Assembly (NCBI RefSeq): GCF_003182095.1
Contig: NZ_QGTJ01000004.1
Span: forward strand, 248,001 to 312,000
DNA length: 64,000 bases
Source: Plasticicumulans acidivorans
GTDB lineage: Bacteria > Pseudomonadota > Gammaproteobacteria > Competibacterales > Competibacteraceae
Reading direction: 5' to 3'
Below, in pieces: positions 39,346 through 48,659 of this stretch (the first letter of the stretch is position 1; every line of letters begins with the position of its first letter). Position numbers and translations under genes: made by a program. The notes under the pieces are model-generated. The model was not told where the DNA came from and made no database searches. It worked only from the letters and a program-made list of their open reading frames with translations.

Positions 39346-39617
39346 CGTTCCATCTCCGGGAAACGGTCGGTGATGGGCGCGCAAGGCTAAGGCCTGGTTT
39401 TGGCAGCCTGATGACCGCCGCAAAATGTGAGGTAAATCACCTTGAAAGCTGTGCTGTACTCACGCCGTGTTCATCGCCGTCTGTCATCCTTCGGGAGCGC
39501 CGGCCTGGTGAGCATCGGCAGGTCGGAGTGCAGCGGCGGGGTGGCCATGGTTGGCTGCGGGGGCGCGGGAGGCGTGCCATGCGTCCGCAGATCCATTTTT
39601 CTGGGAGATATTCAGAC
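39346..39617. other. Divergent intergenic region phoD / aqpZ
   Basis: 272 bases. A lone CTGTCAT (39480-39486) resembles half a Pho box but has no partner 11 bases away. No confident promoter is visible on either strand. Confidence 0.4.
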
Positions 39618-40313
39618 ATGACACTCACAAAGCGCCTGGGTGCCGAATGCGTCGGCACGTTCTGGCTGGTTCTCGGTGGTTGCGGCAGCGCCGTGCTCGC
39701 GGCGGCCTTCCCTGAGGTCGGCATCGGCCTGCATGGCGTCGCGCTGGCTTTCGGTCTCACCGTGCTGACGATGGCCTTCGCCATCGGCCATATCTCCGGC
39801 TGTCACCTGAATCCGGCGGTCACCGTCGGCCTGACCGTCGGCGGTCGCTTCCCGGCCAGCGAGGTCGTGCCCTACATCGTTGCCCAGGTGATCGGCGGCA
39901 TCATCGCTGCCGCGGTGCTGTATCTGATCGCCACCGGCAAGGCCGACGCCAGTGTTGGCGGCTTTGCCGCCAACGGCTACGGTGAGCATTCGCCGGGCAA
40001 ATACGGCCTCACCGCGGCTCTGGTCTGCGAGGTGGTGATGACCGCGATGTTCCTGTTCGTCATCATGGGGGCGACCGATGCCCGCGCCCCGGCGGGCTTC
40101 GCGCCGATCGCCATCGGCCTGTGCCTGACGCTGATTCACCTGATCAGCATCCCGGTGACCAATACCTCGGTGAATCCGGCGCGTTCGACCTCGCAGGCCC
40201 TGTTCGCCGATGGCGGCTGGGCACTCGGTCAGCTGTGGCTGTTCTGGGTGGCGCCGATCATTGGTGGTGCCATCGGTGCGCTGCTTTACAAGGCGGTTGC
40301 CAGCGAAGACTGA
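39618..40313 (+). CDS. aqpZ: Aquaporin Z
   Basis: A 231-residue water channel with six membrane helices and two half-helices carrying NPA at 65-67 ([12 protein letters not shown]) and 186-188 (NTSVNPARS). The selectivity-filter residues His174, Thr183 and Arg189 match E. coli AqpZ, indicating a water-selective channel and not a glycerol facilitator. GGGAGATA precedes ATG 39618. A GC-rich palindrome follows the stop. Confidence 0.97.
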   Translation: MTLTKRLGAECVGTFWLVLGGCGSAVLAAAFPEVGIGLHGVALAFGLTVLTMAFAIGHISGCHLNPAVTVGLTVGGRFPASEVVPYIVAQVIGGIIAAAVLYLIATGKADASVGGFAANGYGEHSPGKYGLTAALVCEVVMTAMFLFVIMGATDARAPAGFAPIAIGLCLTLIHLISIPVTNTSVNPARSTSQALFADGGWALGQLWLFWVAPIIGGAIGALLYKAVASED

Positions 40314-40339
40314 GTCGGCACTGCGGTGCTGCACACCAG

Positions 40340-40366
40340 CAGGGCGCCCGCGGGCGCCCTGTTTCG
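40340..40366 (+). terminator. Hairpin between aqpZ and dienelactone hydrolase
   Basis: A perfect 22-base palindrome (arm CAGGGCGCCCG) followed by TTTCG. The stem is strong but the T-run is short, so it may work in both directions between the convergent genes. Confidence 0.65.
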
Positions 40367-40375
40367 TGTACGGCC

Positions 40376-41227
40376 TCAGACGGGGAGGCCGTGCGCGTCG
40401 AACCAGGCGCGCATGCGCTTCCAGCCGTCGGCGGCCGCGGCGGGGCGATAGCTCGGACGGTAGTCGGCGTTGAAGGCGTGGGGCGTATCGGGGTAGACGA
40501 CCAGTTCGCTGGCGCCGTGCGCGGTGGCGATCGCTTCACGCATGCGCTCGACCGACGTCACCGGTATGCCGGCATCGGCACCGCCGTACAGGCCGAGCAC
40601 TGGTACGCGCAGCTGCGCGGCGAGGTCGAGCGGGTGCTTGGGCGTCAGTTCGCTGCTCGGCCCTTCGAGCTTGCCGTACCAGGCGACACCGGCCTTGAGC
40701 TGCGGATTGTGTGCGCAGTACAGCCAGACGATGCGCCCGCCCCAGCAGAAGCCGGTAATGCCGACGCGCTGGGTATCGGCGATGTCCTGTGCGCCGGCCC
40801 AGGCCAGCGTGGCATCGAGATCGGCCATCACCTGCGCATCGGGGACGCGCGAGACCACCTCGCTGATGATGCGTGGAATGTCACTGATGGTGCTGACATC
40901 GCCCTGGCGGAAGTACAGCTCCGGGGCGATCGCGCAGTAACCGAGCTGCGCCAGCCGGCGGCAGATATCACGGATGTGCTCATGCACGCCGAAGATTTCC
41001 TGTACCACCAGGATCAGCGGCGCATTGCGCCTGCCTTGCGGCATGGCTCGGTAGGCCGGCACTTCGACCCCGGCGGAGGGAATGTGCACCATCCCGGCGG
41101 TCAGGCCGCTGCTCGGGGTGACGATGGTTTCGGCGCCGACCGGACGCACGGCGGCGGCGAAGCCGGCCGCGGCGAGTGCGGTAACGAAACGACGGCGTGA
41201 CGGATCGTCGGGAATCTGCGTGGGCAT
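40376..41227 (-). CDS. Dienelactone hydrolase family protein, Tat-exported
   Basis: A 283-residue alpha/beta hydrolase. The start SRRRFVTALAAAGFAAAV is a twin-arginine signal, so the enzyme is probably periplasmic. Catalytic residues: nucleophile Cys in GFCWGGR near 158, Asp in GLYGGADAGIP and His in PDTPHAFNAD, plus FGVHEHIRD near 80, as in carboxymethylenebutenolidase. The natural substrate cannot be assigned since no aromatic-degradation genes are near. Followed by the ABC transporter operon on the same strand but with separate starts. Confidence 0.85.
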   Translation of the reverse strand: MPTQIPDDPSRRRFVTALAAAGFAAAVRPVGAETIVTPSSGLTAGMVHIPSAGVEVPAYRAMPQGRRNAPLILVVQEIFGVHEHIRDICRRLAQLGYCAIAPELYFRQGDVSTISDIPRIISEVVSRVPDAQVMADLDATLAWAGAQDIADTQRVGITGFCWGGRIVWLYCAHNPQLKAGVAWYGKLEGPSSELTPKHPLDLAAQLRVPVLGLYGGADAGIPVTSVERMREAIATAHGASELVVYPDTPHAFNADYRPSYRPAAAADGWKRMRAWFDAHGLPV

Positions 41228-41277
41228 CAGCGAATCTCCTTGCGATGGATGCGACCAGCTTAGCCGGCAGCAGCGCC

Positions 41278-42051
41278 TCAGCCCGGCACGAACAGCGGGC
41301 CGAACGGCGACTCCAGGCGGTGCAGCGGATGGCCGTACAGAGCGGAGAGTGCGGTCGCCGTCAGCAGTTCCGTGCCGCCGGTCTCGGTGTGGCCGTCGGC
41401 GTGCAGCAGCACGATGCGGTTGCAGTAGCGTGCCGCCAGTGTCGGATCGTGGCTGACCATCAGCCAGGCGCGCGCGCCGCTGGCGATGCGCTGCTTCAGC
41501 AGGCCGAGCAGGACGTGCTGGTAATGGATGTCGAGATGATTGCTCGGCTCATCGAGCAGATACAGCGCCGGGTCCTGCGTCAGCAGGCTGGCGAAGCCCA
41601 GCCGCCGGCGCTCGCCGCCGGACAGCGAGGCGATGCGGCGCGATTCGAAACCGCCGAGGCCGACCGCGGCGAGCGCCGCGCGGGCCAGCTCGATGTCCCG
41701 TTCAGTCTCCCAGCCCCAGGGGCCGAGGTGTGGATGGCGGCCGATTAGCGCGGTCTCCAGCACGCTGCCGGCGAAGGCATCTTCATGCACCTGCGGCAGC
41801 AAACCGATGCGCTGCGCCCGCGTGCGCGGCGTCAGGGCTGCGAGCGGGATGCCGTCGAGCAGCAGGCTGCCGGCTTGCGCCGGGCGCAGGCCGGCGAGTG
41901 TATGCAGCAGCGTGCTCTTGCCGGCACCGTTGCGTCCGAGCAGGCCCCAGCGCTCGCCGGGGCGAATGCTCAGCTCAAGGCCGGTGCACAGTGCGCGCGC
42001 GGGCGTCGTCACCTGCAGTGCGCGGGCGGCGAGCAGTGGGGTTTCACTCAT
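41278..42051 (-). CDS. ABC transporter ATP-binding protein, FecE/BtuD type
   Basis: A 257-residue ATPase with Walker A GRNGAGKST (39-47), Q-loop LPQVHED, signature LSGGERRR near 144 and Walker B ALYLLDEPSNHLD near 164, H-loop SHD. It overlaps the permease gene by eight bases and should form a complex with it for import of cobalamin, haem or a ferric siderophore. No substrate-binding protein or TonB receptor is next to it, so the ligand is unknown. Confidence 0.87.
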   Translation of the reverse strand: MSETPLLAARALQVTTPARALCTGLELSIRPGERWGLLGRNGAGKSTLLHTLAGLRPAQAGSLLLDGIPLAALTPRTRAQRIGLLPQVHEDAFAGSVLETALIGRHPHLGPWGWETERDIELARAALAAVGLGGFESRRIASLSGGERRRLGFASLLTQDPALYLLDEPSNHLDIHYQHVLLGLLKQRIASGARAWLMVSHDPTLAARYCNRIVLLHADGHTETGGTELLTATALSALYGHPLHRLESPFGPLFVPG

Positions 42052-43018
42052 GGCGGCGCTCGCCGGCGTGCAGCAGCCAGAGGAACAGCGGCACGCCGAG
42101 CAGCGCGGTGACCGCGCCGACCGGCAGTTGCTGCGGAGCGATCAGGCTGCGCGCCAGCGTATCGGCAATCACCAGCAGCGTGCCGCCGGCGAGCGTGCAG
42201 GCCGGCAGCAGCAGACGGTGGTCGCCCCCGATCAGCAGGCGCAGCAGATGAGGCACGACCAGGCCGACGAAGCCGATCGAGCCGGCGATCGTCACTGCCG
42301 TGGCCGCCAGCAGCGAGGCGAGCAGATACAGCAGCAGGCGCAGCCGGCGCACCGGTACGCCGAGGCTGGCGGCGGCCAGCTCGCCGTGGGCGAGGACGTT
42401 GAGCTGCGCCGCCAGCGGCCAGGCGGAGCCCAGCGCAACGAGCAGTACCAGCCAGGCGCCCCAGCTCACCGCCGCCGCCGACAGGTCACCGATCAGCCAG
42501 AACAGCATGCCGCGCAGCGCGCGCTCCGGTGCCAGTGACAGCAGCAGGGTGATCAGCGCGCCCCAGCCGGCGGCGGTGACCACGCCGGTCAGCAGCAGGC
42601 GCAGCGGTGTCCACGCGCCGCGGCCGTGGGCGAGGCCGAACACCAGCGTCACCGCACACAGAGCCCCGGCGAAGGCACCAAGGTTGACCCACAGGCCGCC
42701 CAGGCCGAGCAGCAGCAGCGACAGCGCGCCGACCGCCGCGCCGCCGGAGACGCCGAGCACATAGGGATCGGCCAGCGGATTGCGCAGCAACACCTGCATC
42801 AGCGCTCCGGACAGCGCCAGCAGCGCACCGGTGACGAAGGCGGTTGCCGCGCGCGGCAGGCGCAGCTGCCAGACGATCGCCGCACCGGGGCCGTCGCCGA
42901 GCAGCGCCTGTAGGGTGTCCGTCAGGCTGAAATTCGCACTGCCGCACAGCGCCGCGAACAGCAGGGCGAGCAGCGCTGCTGCGCCGAGCAGCGCAAGGAT
43001 CGCCAGCGCCCGCTTCAC
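42044..43018 (-). CDS. FecCD/BtuC family ABC transporter permease
   Basis: A 324-residue permease with about ten membrane segments. Family marks: RLPRAATAFVTGALLALSGALMQ in blocks near 52-75, NPLADPYVLGVSGGAAVGA near 80, and SIGFVGLVVPHLLRLLIGGDHR near 255, the coupling region. Start GTG 43018 begins one base after the stop of the HAD gene, so the three genes 43676 to 41278 form an operon. A longer upstream frame is rejected because it runs through the HAD gene. Confidence 0.88.
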   Translation of the reverse strand: MKRALAILALLGAAALLALLFAALCGSANFSLTDTLQALLGDGPGAAIVWQLRLPRAATAFVTGALLALSGALMQVLLRNPLADPYVLGVSGGAAVGALSLLLLGLGGLWVNLGAFAGALCAVTLVFGLAHGRGAWTPLRLLLTGVVTAAGWGALITLLLSLAPERALRGMLFWLIGDLSAAAVSWGAWLVLLVALGSAWPLAAQLNVLAHGELAAASLGVPVRRLRLLLYLLASLLAATAVTIAGSIGFVGLVVPHLLRLLIGGDHRLLLPACTLAGGTLLVIADTLARSLIAPQQLPVGAVTALLGVPLFLWLLHAGERRHE

Positions 43019-43019
43019 G

Positions 43020-43676
43020 TCAGTCGCGCAGTGAGAGGATGCTCCAGCCGGCGGCGGTGGCGTGAGCGTGCAGGATCGGGTCGGGATCGACGGCGACCGG
43101 GTGGGCGACCTGTGACAGCAGCGGCAGGTCGTTGTGCGAGTCGCTGTAGAACCAGGCATCGTCCAGGGCCGAGCGGTCCGCGCCGAGCCAGGCATGCAGG
43201 CGCTCGACCTTGCCTTCGCGGAAGCAGGGCACACCGTGCGCATGCCCGGTGTAGTGACCGTCGACCACTTCCGGTTCGGTCGCCAGCAGGTGCTCGACGC
43301 CGAGCAACTCGGCGATCGGCGCGGTGACGAAGCGGTTGGTCGCGGTGATGATCACCAGCGTGTCGCCACGCGCGCGATGGCCGTCGAGCTGCGCGCGGGC
43401 CTTGGCGGAGATCAGCGGCTGGATGCGCCGTTCGATGAAATCGTCCCGCCAGGCGTGCAGTTGCGCCAGCGGATACGCTGCCAGCGGCGCCAGCGCAAAG
43501 CGCAGGAAGGCCTCGATGTCCAGCGTGCCGTTTTCGTACTCGGCATAGAAGCGCTGATTGCTGCGCTCGTAATGCGCACGATCAACGGCGCCGGCTTCGA
43601 TCAGATGCTGGCCCCAGAGATAGTCGCTGTCACCGCTGAGCAGGGTCTGGTCGAGGTCAAACAGGGCTAGGCTCAC
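43020..43676 (-). CDS. HAD-IB family phosphatase (SerB-like)
   Basis: A 218-residue phosphatase of the HAD superfamily. Motif I FDLDQTLL (6-13) gives the nucleophile Asp, motif II is ITATN near 110, and motif III is the lysine GKVERL with YSDSHNDLPLL near 178. The group includes SerB-like and phospholipid-intermediate phosphatases. It opens the operon with the FecCD/BtuC-type permease and ATPase. A link such as cobalamin precursor dephosphorylation (CobC/CblZ-like activity) would be attractive but is speculation; no B12 riboswitch was found upstream. Confidence 0.82.
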   Translation of the reverse strand: MSLALFDLDQTLLSGDSDYLWGQHLIEAGAVDRAHYERSNQRFYAEYENGTLDIEAFLRFALAPLAAYPLAQLHAWRDDFIERRIQPLISAKARAQLDGHRARGDTLVIITATNRFVTAPIAELLGVEHLLATEPEVVDGHYTGHAHGVPCFREGKVERLHAWLGADRSALDDAWFYSDSHNDLPLLSQVAHPVAVDPDPILHAHATAAGWSILSLRD

Positions 43677-43977
43677 GATGCGCGTCCGGCTGCCGGGAGG
43701 AGCGCGGCAGCGTAGCGGATGCCCGCCGGGACGGGCAAATCAGCGCCGGCATGCAGTCTTGCCAGCCTTTCCGGAGCCCGGCGGGCAGGTTGAAAATGCC
43801 GTCAGAAGGGCGAAGGGCGATAAATCCCGGCCGGCGTCCCGCAGGGGCATGCGCGCCGGAATCGGCACTTGATTCCGCGCAGAATGCTGCACGTCGGGGG
43901 CGGACTTTTCCGTCGTGGCGCCTACACTCGCTTTGTGAAACAATAAAATATCAAAACCGTTGCGGAATGGTTTTCAA
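43677..43977. other. Divergent intergenic region HAD gene / rppH
   Basis: 301 bases. The rppH-proximal end is AT-rich (TTGTGAAACAATAAAATATC) and probably holds the rppH promoter, but no -35/-10 pair is convincing. I checked for the conserved cobalamin-riboswitch segments on both strands and did not see them. Confidence 0.4.
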
Positions 43978-44568
43978 GTGATTGACTCAGAAGGTTTTCG
44001 TGCCAATGTCGGCATCATACTCTGCAACGATGCGGGGCGCCTTTTCTGGGCTCGCCGCATCGGTCAGAAGTCCTGGCAGTTTCCGCAGGGCGGCATCCGG
44101 CGTCATGAAACACCGGAAGAAGCCATGTACCGCGAACTCGACGAGGAAATCGGCCTGCATCCGCGGCATGTGGAAATCCTCGGCCGTACCGGTGGCTGGC
44201 TGCGTTATCGCCTGCCCAAGCGCCTGATCCGCCGTCACAGCCGGCCGACCTGCATCGGCCAGAAACAATTGTGGTTCATGCTGCGCATGCTCGGCGACGA
44301 GTCCGACGTCTGTCTCAGCACGTCGGAGCGCCCCGAGTTCGATCACTGGACCTGGGTCGATTACTGGTACCCGCTGGAAAACGTCGTGGCGTTCAAGCGC
44401 TACGTGTACCTGCGCGCGCTCCACGAGTTGTCCTGCTGCTGTTTTCCACAGCAGCCGCCGGACCCTCCGGCGGCGCTGCTGGCGCGTTTCAATCTGAGCT
44501 TGCGGCCGTCGCTGCCGGTCCGTGCAAGCCTGACGGCCGGAGGCGGGCGGGCTTTGCCGCCGCGCTGA
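43978..44568 (+). CDS. rppH: RNA pyrophosphohydrolase RppH (NudH)
   Basis: A 196-residue Nudix hydrolase that removes pyrophosphate from the 5' end of mRNA, starting decay. The N-terminus [16 protein letters not shown] aligns with E. coli (MIDDDGYRPNVGIVIC), which fixes the start at GTG 43978. The Nudix box runs [23 protein letters not shown] (read in blocks, residues about 38-60). [20 protein letters not shown] follows E. coli. The C-terminal ~40 residues ([15 protein letters not shown] onward) are low complexity and longer than E. coli (176 residues). ptsP follows at once, as in enterobacteria. Confidence 0.95.
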   Translation: MIDSEGFRANVGIILCNDAGRLFWARRIGQKSWQFPQGGIRRHETPEEAMYRELDEEIGLHPRHVEILGRTGGWLRYRLPKRLIRRHSRPTCIGQKQLWFMLRMLGDESDVCLSTSERPEFDHWTWVDYWYPLENVVAFKRYVYLRALHELSCCCFPQQPPDPPAALLARFNLSLRPSLPVRASLTAGGGRALPPR

Positions 44569-44593
44569 CGTCATGGCTGCCAAGGAGGCGACG

Positions 44594-46876
44594 ATGCTCG
44601 ATTCGCTGCAGCGCATCGTGCAGGAAGTCAACACCGCACACGATCTCGACGAGGCGCTGGCGCTGATCGTCGAGCGGGTCAAGGCGACGATGGCGGCTGA
44701 CGTCTGCTCGGTCTATCTGAGCGACGAGTCGCGGGCCGAATACGTGCTGATGGCGACCGACGGCCTGCGTCCCGGCGCCGTCGGCCGTGTGCGCATCCCT
44801 TTCGGTAAGGGGCTCGTCGGCCTGTGCGCGAGCCGTGCCGAGCCGGTCAACGTCGAGAATGCGCCGGATCATCCGCAGTTCCTGTTCGTTGCCACCACCG
44901 GTGAATCGCCGTTTCACGGGTTTCTCGGCGTGCCGATCGTGCGCCGGCGCAAGGTGATGGGCGTACTCGTCGTGCAGCAGCGCCAGCAGCGCCGCTACGT
45001 CGACGACGAAGTTGCCTTCATGGTCACGCTCGCCGCACAGCTCGCCGGCTCGATCACGCAGGCGGAACTGCGCCAGGCGCTCGATCGCATGGATGTCGAT
45101 GATTTCGCCGGCACCCTGTTCGTCGAGGGCGTTGCCAGCGCACGCGGCCTGGGCATCGGTCAGGCGGTGGTGATCTTCACCGAGTCGAGCTTGTCTTCGG
45201 TGCCGGACAGGCCGGTCGGCCCGGATGACGTCGAGGCCGAATGCGAGCGCTTCCGCGCTGCAGTTGCCACCGAACTGGCCGAGCTGCGCGAACTCGGCAC
45301 ACGCATGGGGCGCATCCTGTCACCGGGCGATCAGGCGCTGTTCGATGCCTACGCGATGCTGCTCGGTTCAGACAGCCTGATGAACGGCACACTGGCCCGC
45401 GTGCGCGCCGGCAACTGGGCGCCCGGCGCATTGCGCGACACGGTCGCCGAGTACGCGAACGTGTTCGAGGAGATGGACGACGCCTACCTGCGCGGTCGTG
45501 CCGCCGACATCCGCGATCTCGGTGACCGTTTGCTCAAGCGCCTGCGTGCCGGCGGGGCGACGGCGGCCACGGTCTATCCGGAGCGCTGCGTGCTGGTCGG
45601 CGAGGAGATCAACGTCTCGCAGCTGCTCGACGTGCCGCCGGAAAAACTGGTCGGCCTGGTCTCGGTGCGCGGCACCGGGGCTTCGCATGTCGCATTGCTG
45701 GCGCGTGGGCTGGGCATTCCGGCGGTGTTCGGTGTTTCCAGTGCGCCGCTGACCCGGCTCAACGGCCGCGAAGTCGTCGTCGACGGTTATTCGGCACGCA
45801 TCTGCATCCAGCCGGGAGCGGCGCTGCGTGAGGAATACCTCAAGCTCGCGCGCGAAGAGGCCGATCTGTCGCAGGGGCTGCAGGAGCTCAAGGACCAGCC
45901 GGCGATGACGCCGGACGGCCATCGCGTCAGTCTACTGGCCAACTCCGGTCTGTTCGCCGATATCAACGCCGCGCGCGACAGCGGCGCCGAGGGTGTCGGC
46001 CTGTACCGCTCGGAGATGCATTTTTTCCTGCGCGATCGTTTTCCCGGCGAGGACGAGCAGACCGAAACCTACGCCCGCGTGCTGGCCAGCATGGCGCCGC
46101 GGCCGGTGACGCTGCGCACGCTCGACGTCGGTGGCGACAAGCCGCTGCCGTATTTCCCGATCGAGGAGCAGAACCCGTTTCTCGGCTGGCGTGGCATCCG
46201 CATCTCGCTGGATCAGCCGGACATCTTCAAGACCCAGCTGCGGGCGATCCTGCGTGCTGCGGCGCAGACCGGTGCCGAGAACGTTTCGGTGCTGTTCCCG
46301 ATGATTACCGTCGTCGCCGAACTCGACGAGGCGCTGGAATTGCTGCGCCGGGCGCACGCCGAGCTGGCCGAGGATGGCGTGACCGTCAACATGCCGCGGG
46401 TCGGTGTGATGATCGAGGTGCCCGCCGCGGTCTGCCAGATCGAACTGCTGGCGCAGCGGGTGGACTTCGTCTCGGTCGGCTCCAACGATCTGACGCAGTA
46501 CCTGCTGGCGGTCGACCGCAACAACGACCGCGTCGCCAAGCTCTACGACAGCCTGAACCCGGCCGTGCTCGGCGTCATGCAGTGGCTGGTCGAGCGGGCA
46601 CGCCGGGTCGGCGTGCCGGTCAGCGTCTGCGGCGAGATGGCGGGCGATCCGGCCGCGGCCCTGCTGCTGCTCGGCATGGGTGTCGACAGCCTGTCGATGA
46701 GCCTGGGCAACCTGATGAAGGTCAAATGGATGATCCGCTCGGTGCCGCTGAGTGCTGCGCGCGACACCCTGACCGAGGCACTGACGCTCGACTGCGCGCA
46801 GAAGATCCGTGCCCGCGTCGACGAGGCACTGCTAGCGCACGGGCTCGGCGCGCTGGTGCGCCCCGGGCGCAAGTGA
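44594..46876 (+). CDS. ptsP: PEP-protein phosphotransferase of the nitrogen PTS (EI-Ntr)
   Basis: A 760-residue enzyme that transfers phosphate from PEP to NPr (PtsO). Residues 1-165 are a GAF domain (EVCSVYL-like VCSVYLSDESRAEYVLMATDGL, FLGVPIVRRRKVMGVLVVQQR in blocks) that senses glutamine and 2-oxoglutarate in E. coli. The PTS EI part has the phospho-His in GTGASHVALLARGLGIP, and the PEP domain shows VGSNDLTQYLLAVDRNN and VCGEMAGDP. ATG 44594 is chosen over 44573 because AAGGAGG lies just before it and E. coli PtsP starts the same way (MLTRLREIV). NPr and PtsN are outside the window; SixA, which acts on this system, is at 51424. Confidence 0.95.
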   Translation: MLDSLQRIVQEVNTAHDLDEALALIVERVKATMAADVCSVYLSDESRAEYVLMATDGLRPGAVGRVRIPFGKGLVGLCASRAEPVNVENAPDHPQFLFVATTGESPFHGFLGVPIVRRRKVMGVLVVQQRQQRRYVDDEVAFMVTLAAQLAGSITQAELRQALDRMDVDDFAGTLFVEGVASARGLGIGQAVVIFTESSLSSVPDRPVGPDDVEAECERFRAAVATELAELRELGTRMGRILSPGDQALFDAYAMLLGSDSLMNGTLARVRAGNWAPGALRDTVAEYANVFEEMDDAYLRGRAADIRDLGDRLLKRLRAGGATAATVYPERCVLVGEEINVSQLLDVPPEKLVGLVSVRGTGASHVALLARGLGIPAVFGVSSAPLTRLNGREVVVDGYSARICIQPGAALREEYLKLAREEADLSQGLQELKDQPAMTPDGHRVSLLANSGLFADINAARDSGAEGVGLYRSEMHFFLRDRFPGEDEQTETYARVLASMAPRPVTLRTLDVGGDKPLPYFPIEEQNPFLGWRGIRISLDQPDIFKTQLRAILRAAAQTGAENVSVLFPMITVVAELDEALELLRRAHAELAEDGVTVNMPRVGVMIEVPAAVCQIELLAQRVDFVSVGSNDLTQYLLAVDRNNDRVAKLYDSLNPAVLGVMQWLVERARRVGVPVSVCGEMAGDPAAALLLLGMGVDSLSMSLGNLMKVKWMIRSVPLSAARDTLTEALTLDCAQKIRARVDEALLAHGLGALVRPGRK

Positions 46877-46883
46877 TCGCGTG

Positions 46884-47588
46884 ATGCCCGAGCCCGTTCT
46901 CAGCCTGACGGCCGCCTGGTTCGTCGGTTTGGCCAGTACGCTGCACTGTGCCGGCATGTGCGGCGGTATCGTCGGTGCGCTGTCGCTCAGTTTGCCGGCG
47001 GCGGTGCGCGCCGATCGCCTGCGCTTCATCGGTTTCGTGCTGGCATACAATGCCGGCCGTCTTGCATCGTATGTCGTTGCCGGTGCGCTGGCCGGTGCTG
47101 TTGGTGCGGCGCTCGGAGCAGGCCTTGCGCTTGAGCCTGCACAGGGTGCGCTGCGCCTGCTGGCGGCGATCATGCTGGCGTGTATCGGTTTGTCGATCGC
47201 CGGCTGGCTGCCGCCGGTCGCGGCGATCGAACGTTTCGGCCAGCCGCTGTGGCGTCGTCTGGAACCGCTCGGGCGGCGCCTGCTGCCGGTACGCTCCTGG
47301 CCCGGAGCACTGGCCTTCGGGGCCGTCTGGGGCTGGCTGCCATGCGGACTGGTGTATTACATGCTCGCACTGGCCGCAGCGGCGGGCGGTGCTCTGTCCG
47401 GTGCGGCGACCATGCTGGCGTTCGGCGTCGGTACGCTGCCGGTGATGCTGCTGAGCGGCCTGCTGGCCGGCGGTCTGGCACGTCTGGGCGGAGTGCCGCG
47501 GTTGCGGCGCGTGGCGGGTCTGACGCTGGTGGTGCTCGGTGTGCTGACTGCCTGGCTACCGCCCGATCTGTTGCACGGAATATCGTAA
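46884..47588 (+). CDS. DsbD_2 / TauE-SafE-like membrane protein
   Basis: A 234-residue protein with about six membrane helices. The N-terminal [20 protein letters not shown] and the later [12 protein letters not shown] are the conserved cysteine motifs of the DsbD_2 group often found beside cytochrome cbb3 assembly genes and thought to handle copper or electrons. The gene starts at ATG 46884 (GTG 46881 is possible), a few bases after ptsP, and is followed 41 bases later by a sigma54 activator. No cco genes are in the window. The exact role is uncertain. Confidence 0.75.
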   Translation: MPEPVLSLTAAWFVGLASTLHCAGMCGGIVGALSLSLPAAVRADRLRFIGFVLAYNAGRLASYVVAGALAGAVGAALGAGLALEPAQGALRLLAAIMLACIGLSIAGWLPPVAAIERFGQPLWRRLEPLGRRLLPVRSWPGALAFGAVWGWLPCGLVYYMLALAAAAGGALSGAATMLAFGVGTLPVMLLSGLLAGGLARLGGVPRLRRVAGLTLVVLGVLTAWLPPDLLHGIS

Positions 47589-47629
47589 GCGCGCCGCAAG
47601 GCACGCGTTTGCTGACGGAGAATGATCCG

Positions 47630-48592
47630 ATGGATGCCTTTGAACGCCTTCTGCTCGGTGAGGCCCCCGCGCTGCGGGAAGTGTGCAACGCCGCCCGCAT
47701 CGTGGCGGCGACCGACGTCACCGTGCTGATCGAGGGCGAGAGTGGCACCGGCAAGGAGCTGTTCGCGCGGGCGCTGCACGAGCACAGCCGGCGTGCCGGG
47801 GCACCCTTCGTGTCGGTCAACTGTGCCGCGCTGCCGGAGACGCTGGCCGAGTCGCTGCTGTTCGGTCATGCCCGCGGCGCCTTCACCGGGGCTGTCGCCG
47901 AACATGCCGGTCATGTGCGCGAAGCCGACGGCGGCACGCTGTTCCTCGATGAACTGGCCGAGCTGCCGATGGGGGTGCAGGCAAAACTGCTGCGCTTCCT
48001 CGAATCCGGCGAGTTCCAGCCGGTCGGTCAGGCACGACCGGGCAAGGCCGATGTGCGCGTGGTTGCCGCGACGCATCGCGAGCTGCGCACCGAAGTCGCC
48101 GCCGGGCGTTTCCGTGCGGATCTGTATTACCGGCTGGCCGTGGTGCCCTTGCGCCTGCCCTCGCTGCGCGAGCGCGGCGCTGATGTCGAGCGCTTGGCCC
48201 AGGCGTTCTGCGAGGCGCTCGCCGAGCGCCACGGTGTTGCGGCTCCGCGCTGGTCGGCGGCGGCGCTCTCCGTGCTGCGCCGTTACGACTGGCCCGGTAA
48301 CGTGCGCGAGCTGCGCAACCTGTGCGAGCGCATGGTGATCCTGTGCCCGGGGCGGACGCTCGGCGCAGAAAACCTGCCGGCCGAGCTGCTCGCCGGCGGT
48401 GGCGTGATCGAAGACACGGCAGCCGCCTTCGCCCTGCCGGCATCCGGTGTGCGCCTCGATGATCTGGAACAGGGGCTGATCCGTCAGGCGCTGGAGCGCA
48501 CCCAGGGCAATCGCAGTCGGGCTGCCCGCCTGCTCGGTATCACCCGCGATACCCTGCTGTATCGGCTGAAGAAATTCGCCATCGACGCCTGA
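47630..48592 (+). CDS. Sensor-less sigma54 enhancer-binding protein (Fis-type HTH)
   Basis: A 320-residue activator consisting almost only of an AAA+ domain and a DNA-binding tail. Walker [10 protein letters not shown] lies at about 38-46, the sigma54-contact loop GAFTGA is intact ([12 protein letters not shown]), then Walker [14 protein letters not shown] and the arginine finger region [14 protein letters not shown]. The Fis-type HTH is at about 285-315 ([24 protein letters not shown]). There is no receiver, GAF or PAS domain, so activity is likely controlled by a partner protein, as with PspF. ATG 47630 has GGAG about ten bases upstream. Target promoters are unknown; the sigma54 promoter at 25669 is one candidate. 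Confidence 0.88.
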   Translation: MDAFERLLLGEAPALREVCNAARIVAATDVTVLIEGESGTGKELFARALHEHSRRAGAPFVSVNCAALPETLAESLLFGHARGAFTGAVAEHAGHVREADGGTLFLDELAELPMGVQAKLLRFLESGEFQPVGQARPGKADVRVVAATHRELRTEVAAGRFRADLYYRLAVVPLRLPSLRERGADVERLAQAFCEALAERHGVAAPRWSAAALSVLRRYDWPGNVRELRNLCERMVILCPGRTLGAENLPAELLAGGGVIEDTAAAFALPASGVRLDDLEQGLIRQALERTQGNRSRAARLLGITRDTLLYRLKKFAIDA

Positions 48593-48608
48593 GCGGGCGC
48601 CGTCATGC

Positions 48609-48644
48609 AAAGGCCCGCTGGCGTTGCCTCCAGCGGGCCTTTTT
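48609..48644 (+). terminator. Terminator after the sigma54 activator
   Basis: A 13-bp perfect stem (AAAGGCCCGCTGG with CCAGCGGGCCTTT, 8-base loop) running into five T. It lies between convergent genes and could also stop dksA transcription, though the T-run on that strand is only three. Confidence 0.9.
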
Positions 48645-48659
48645 CGTGCAGGTTGCCGC

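Noticed and set aside
39346..39500. Pho box before phoD
   Set aside because: A single CTGTCAT is present on the wrong strand for phoD and lacks a second repeat at 11-base spacing. PhoD control by PhoB stays possible but is not shown.
43677..43977. Cobalamin riboswitch upstream of the HAD/BtuC-type operon
   Set aside because: The conserved B12-box and the segment AGCCAGGAGACCTGCC were sought on both strands and not found; only a GGCAGGT-like fragment occurs by chance.
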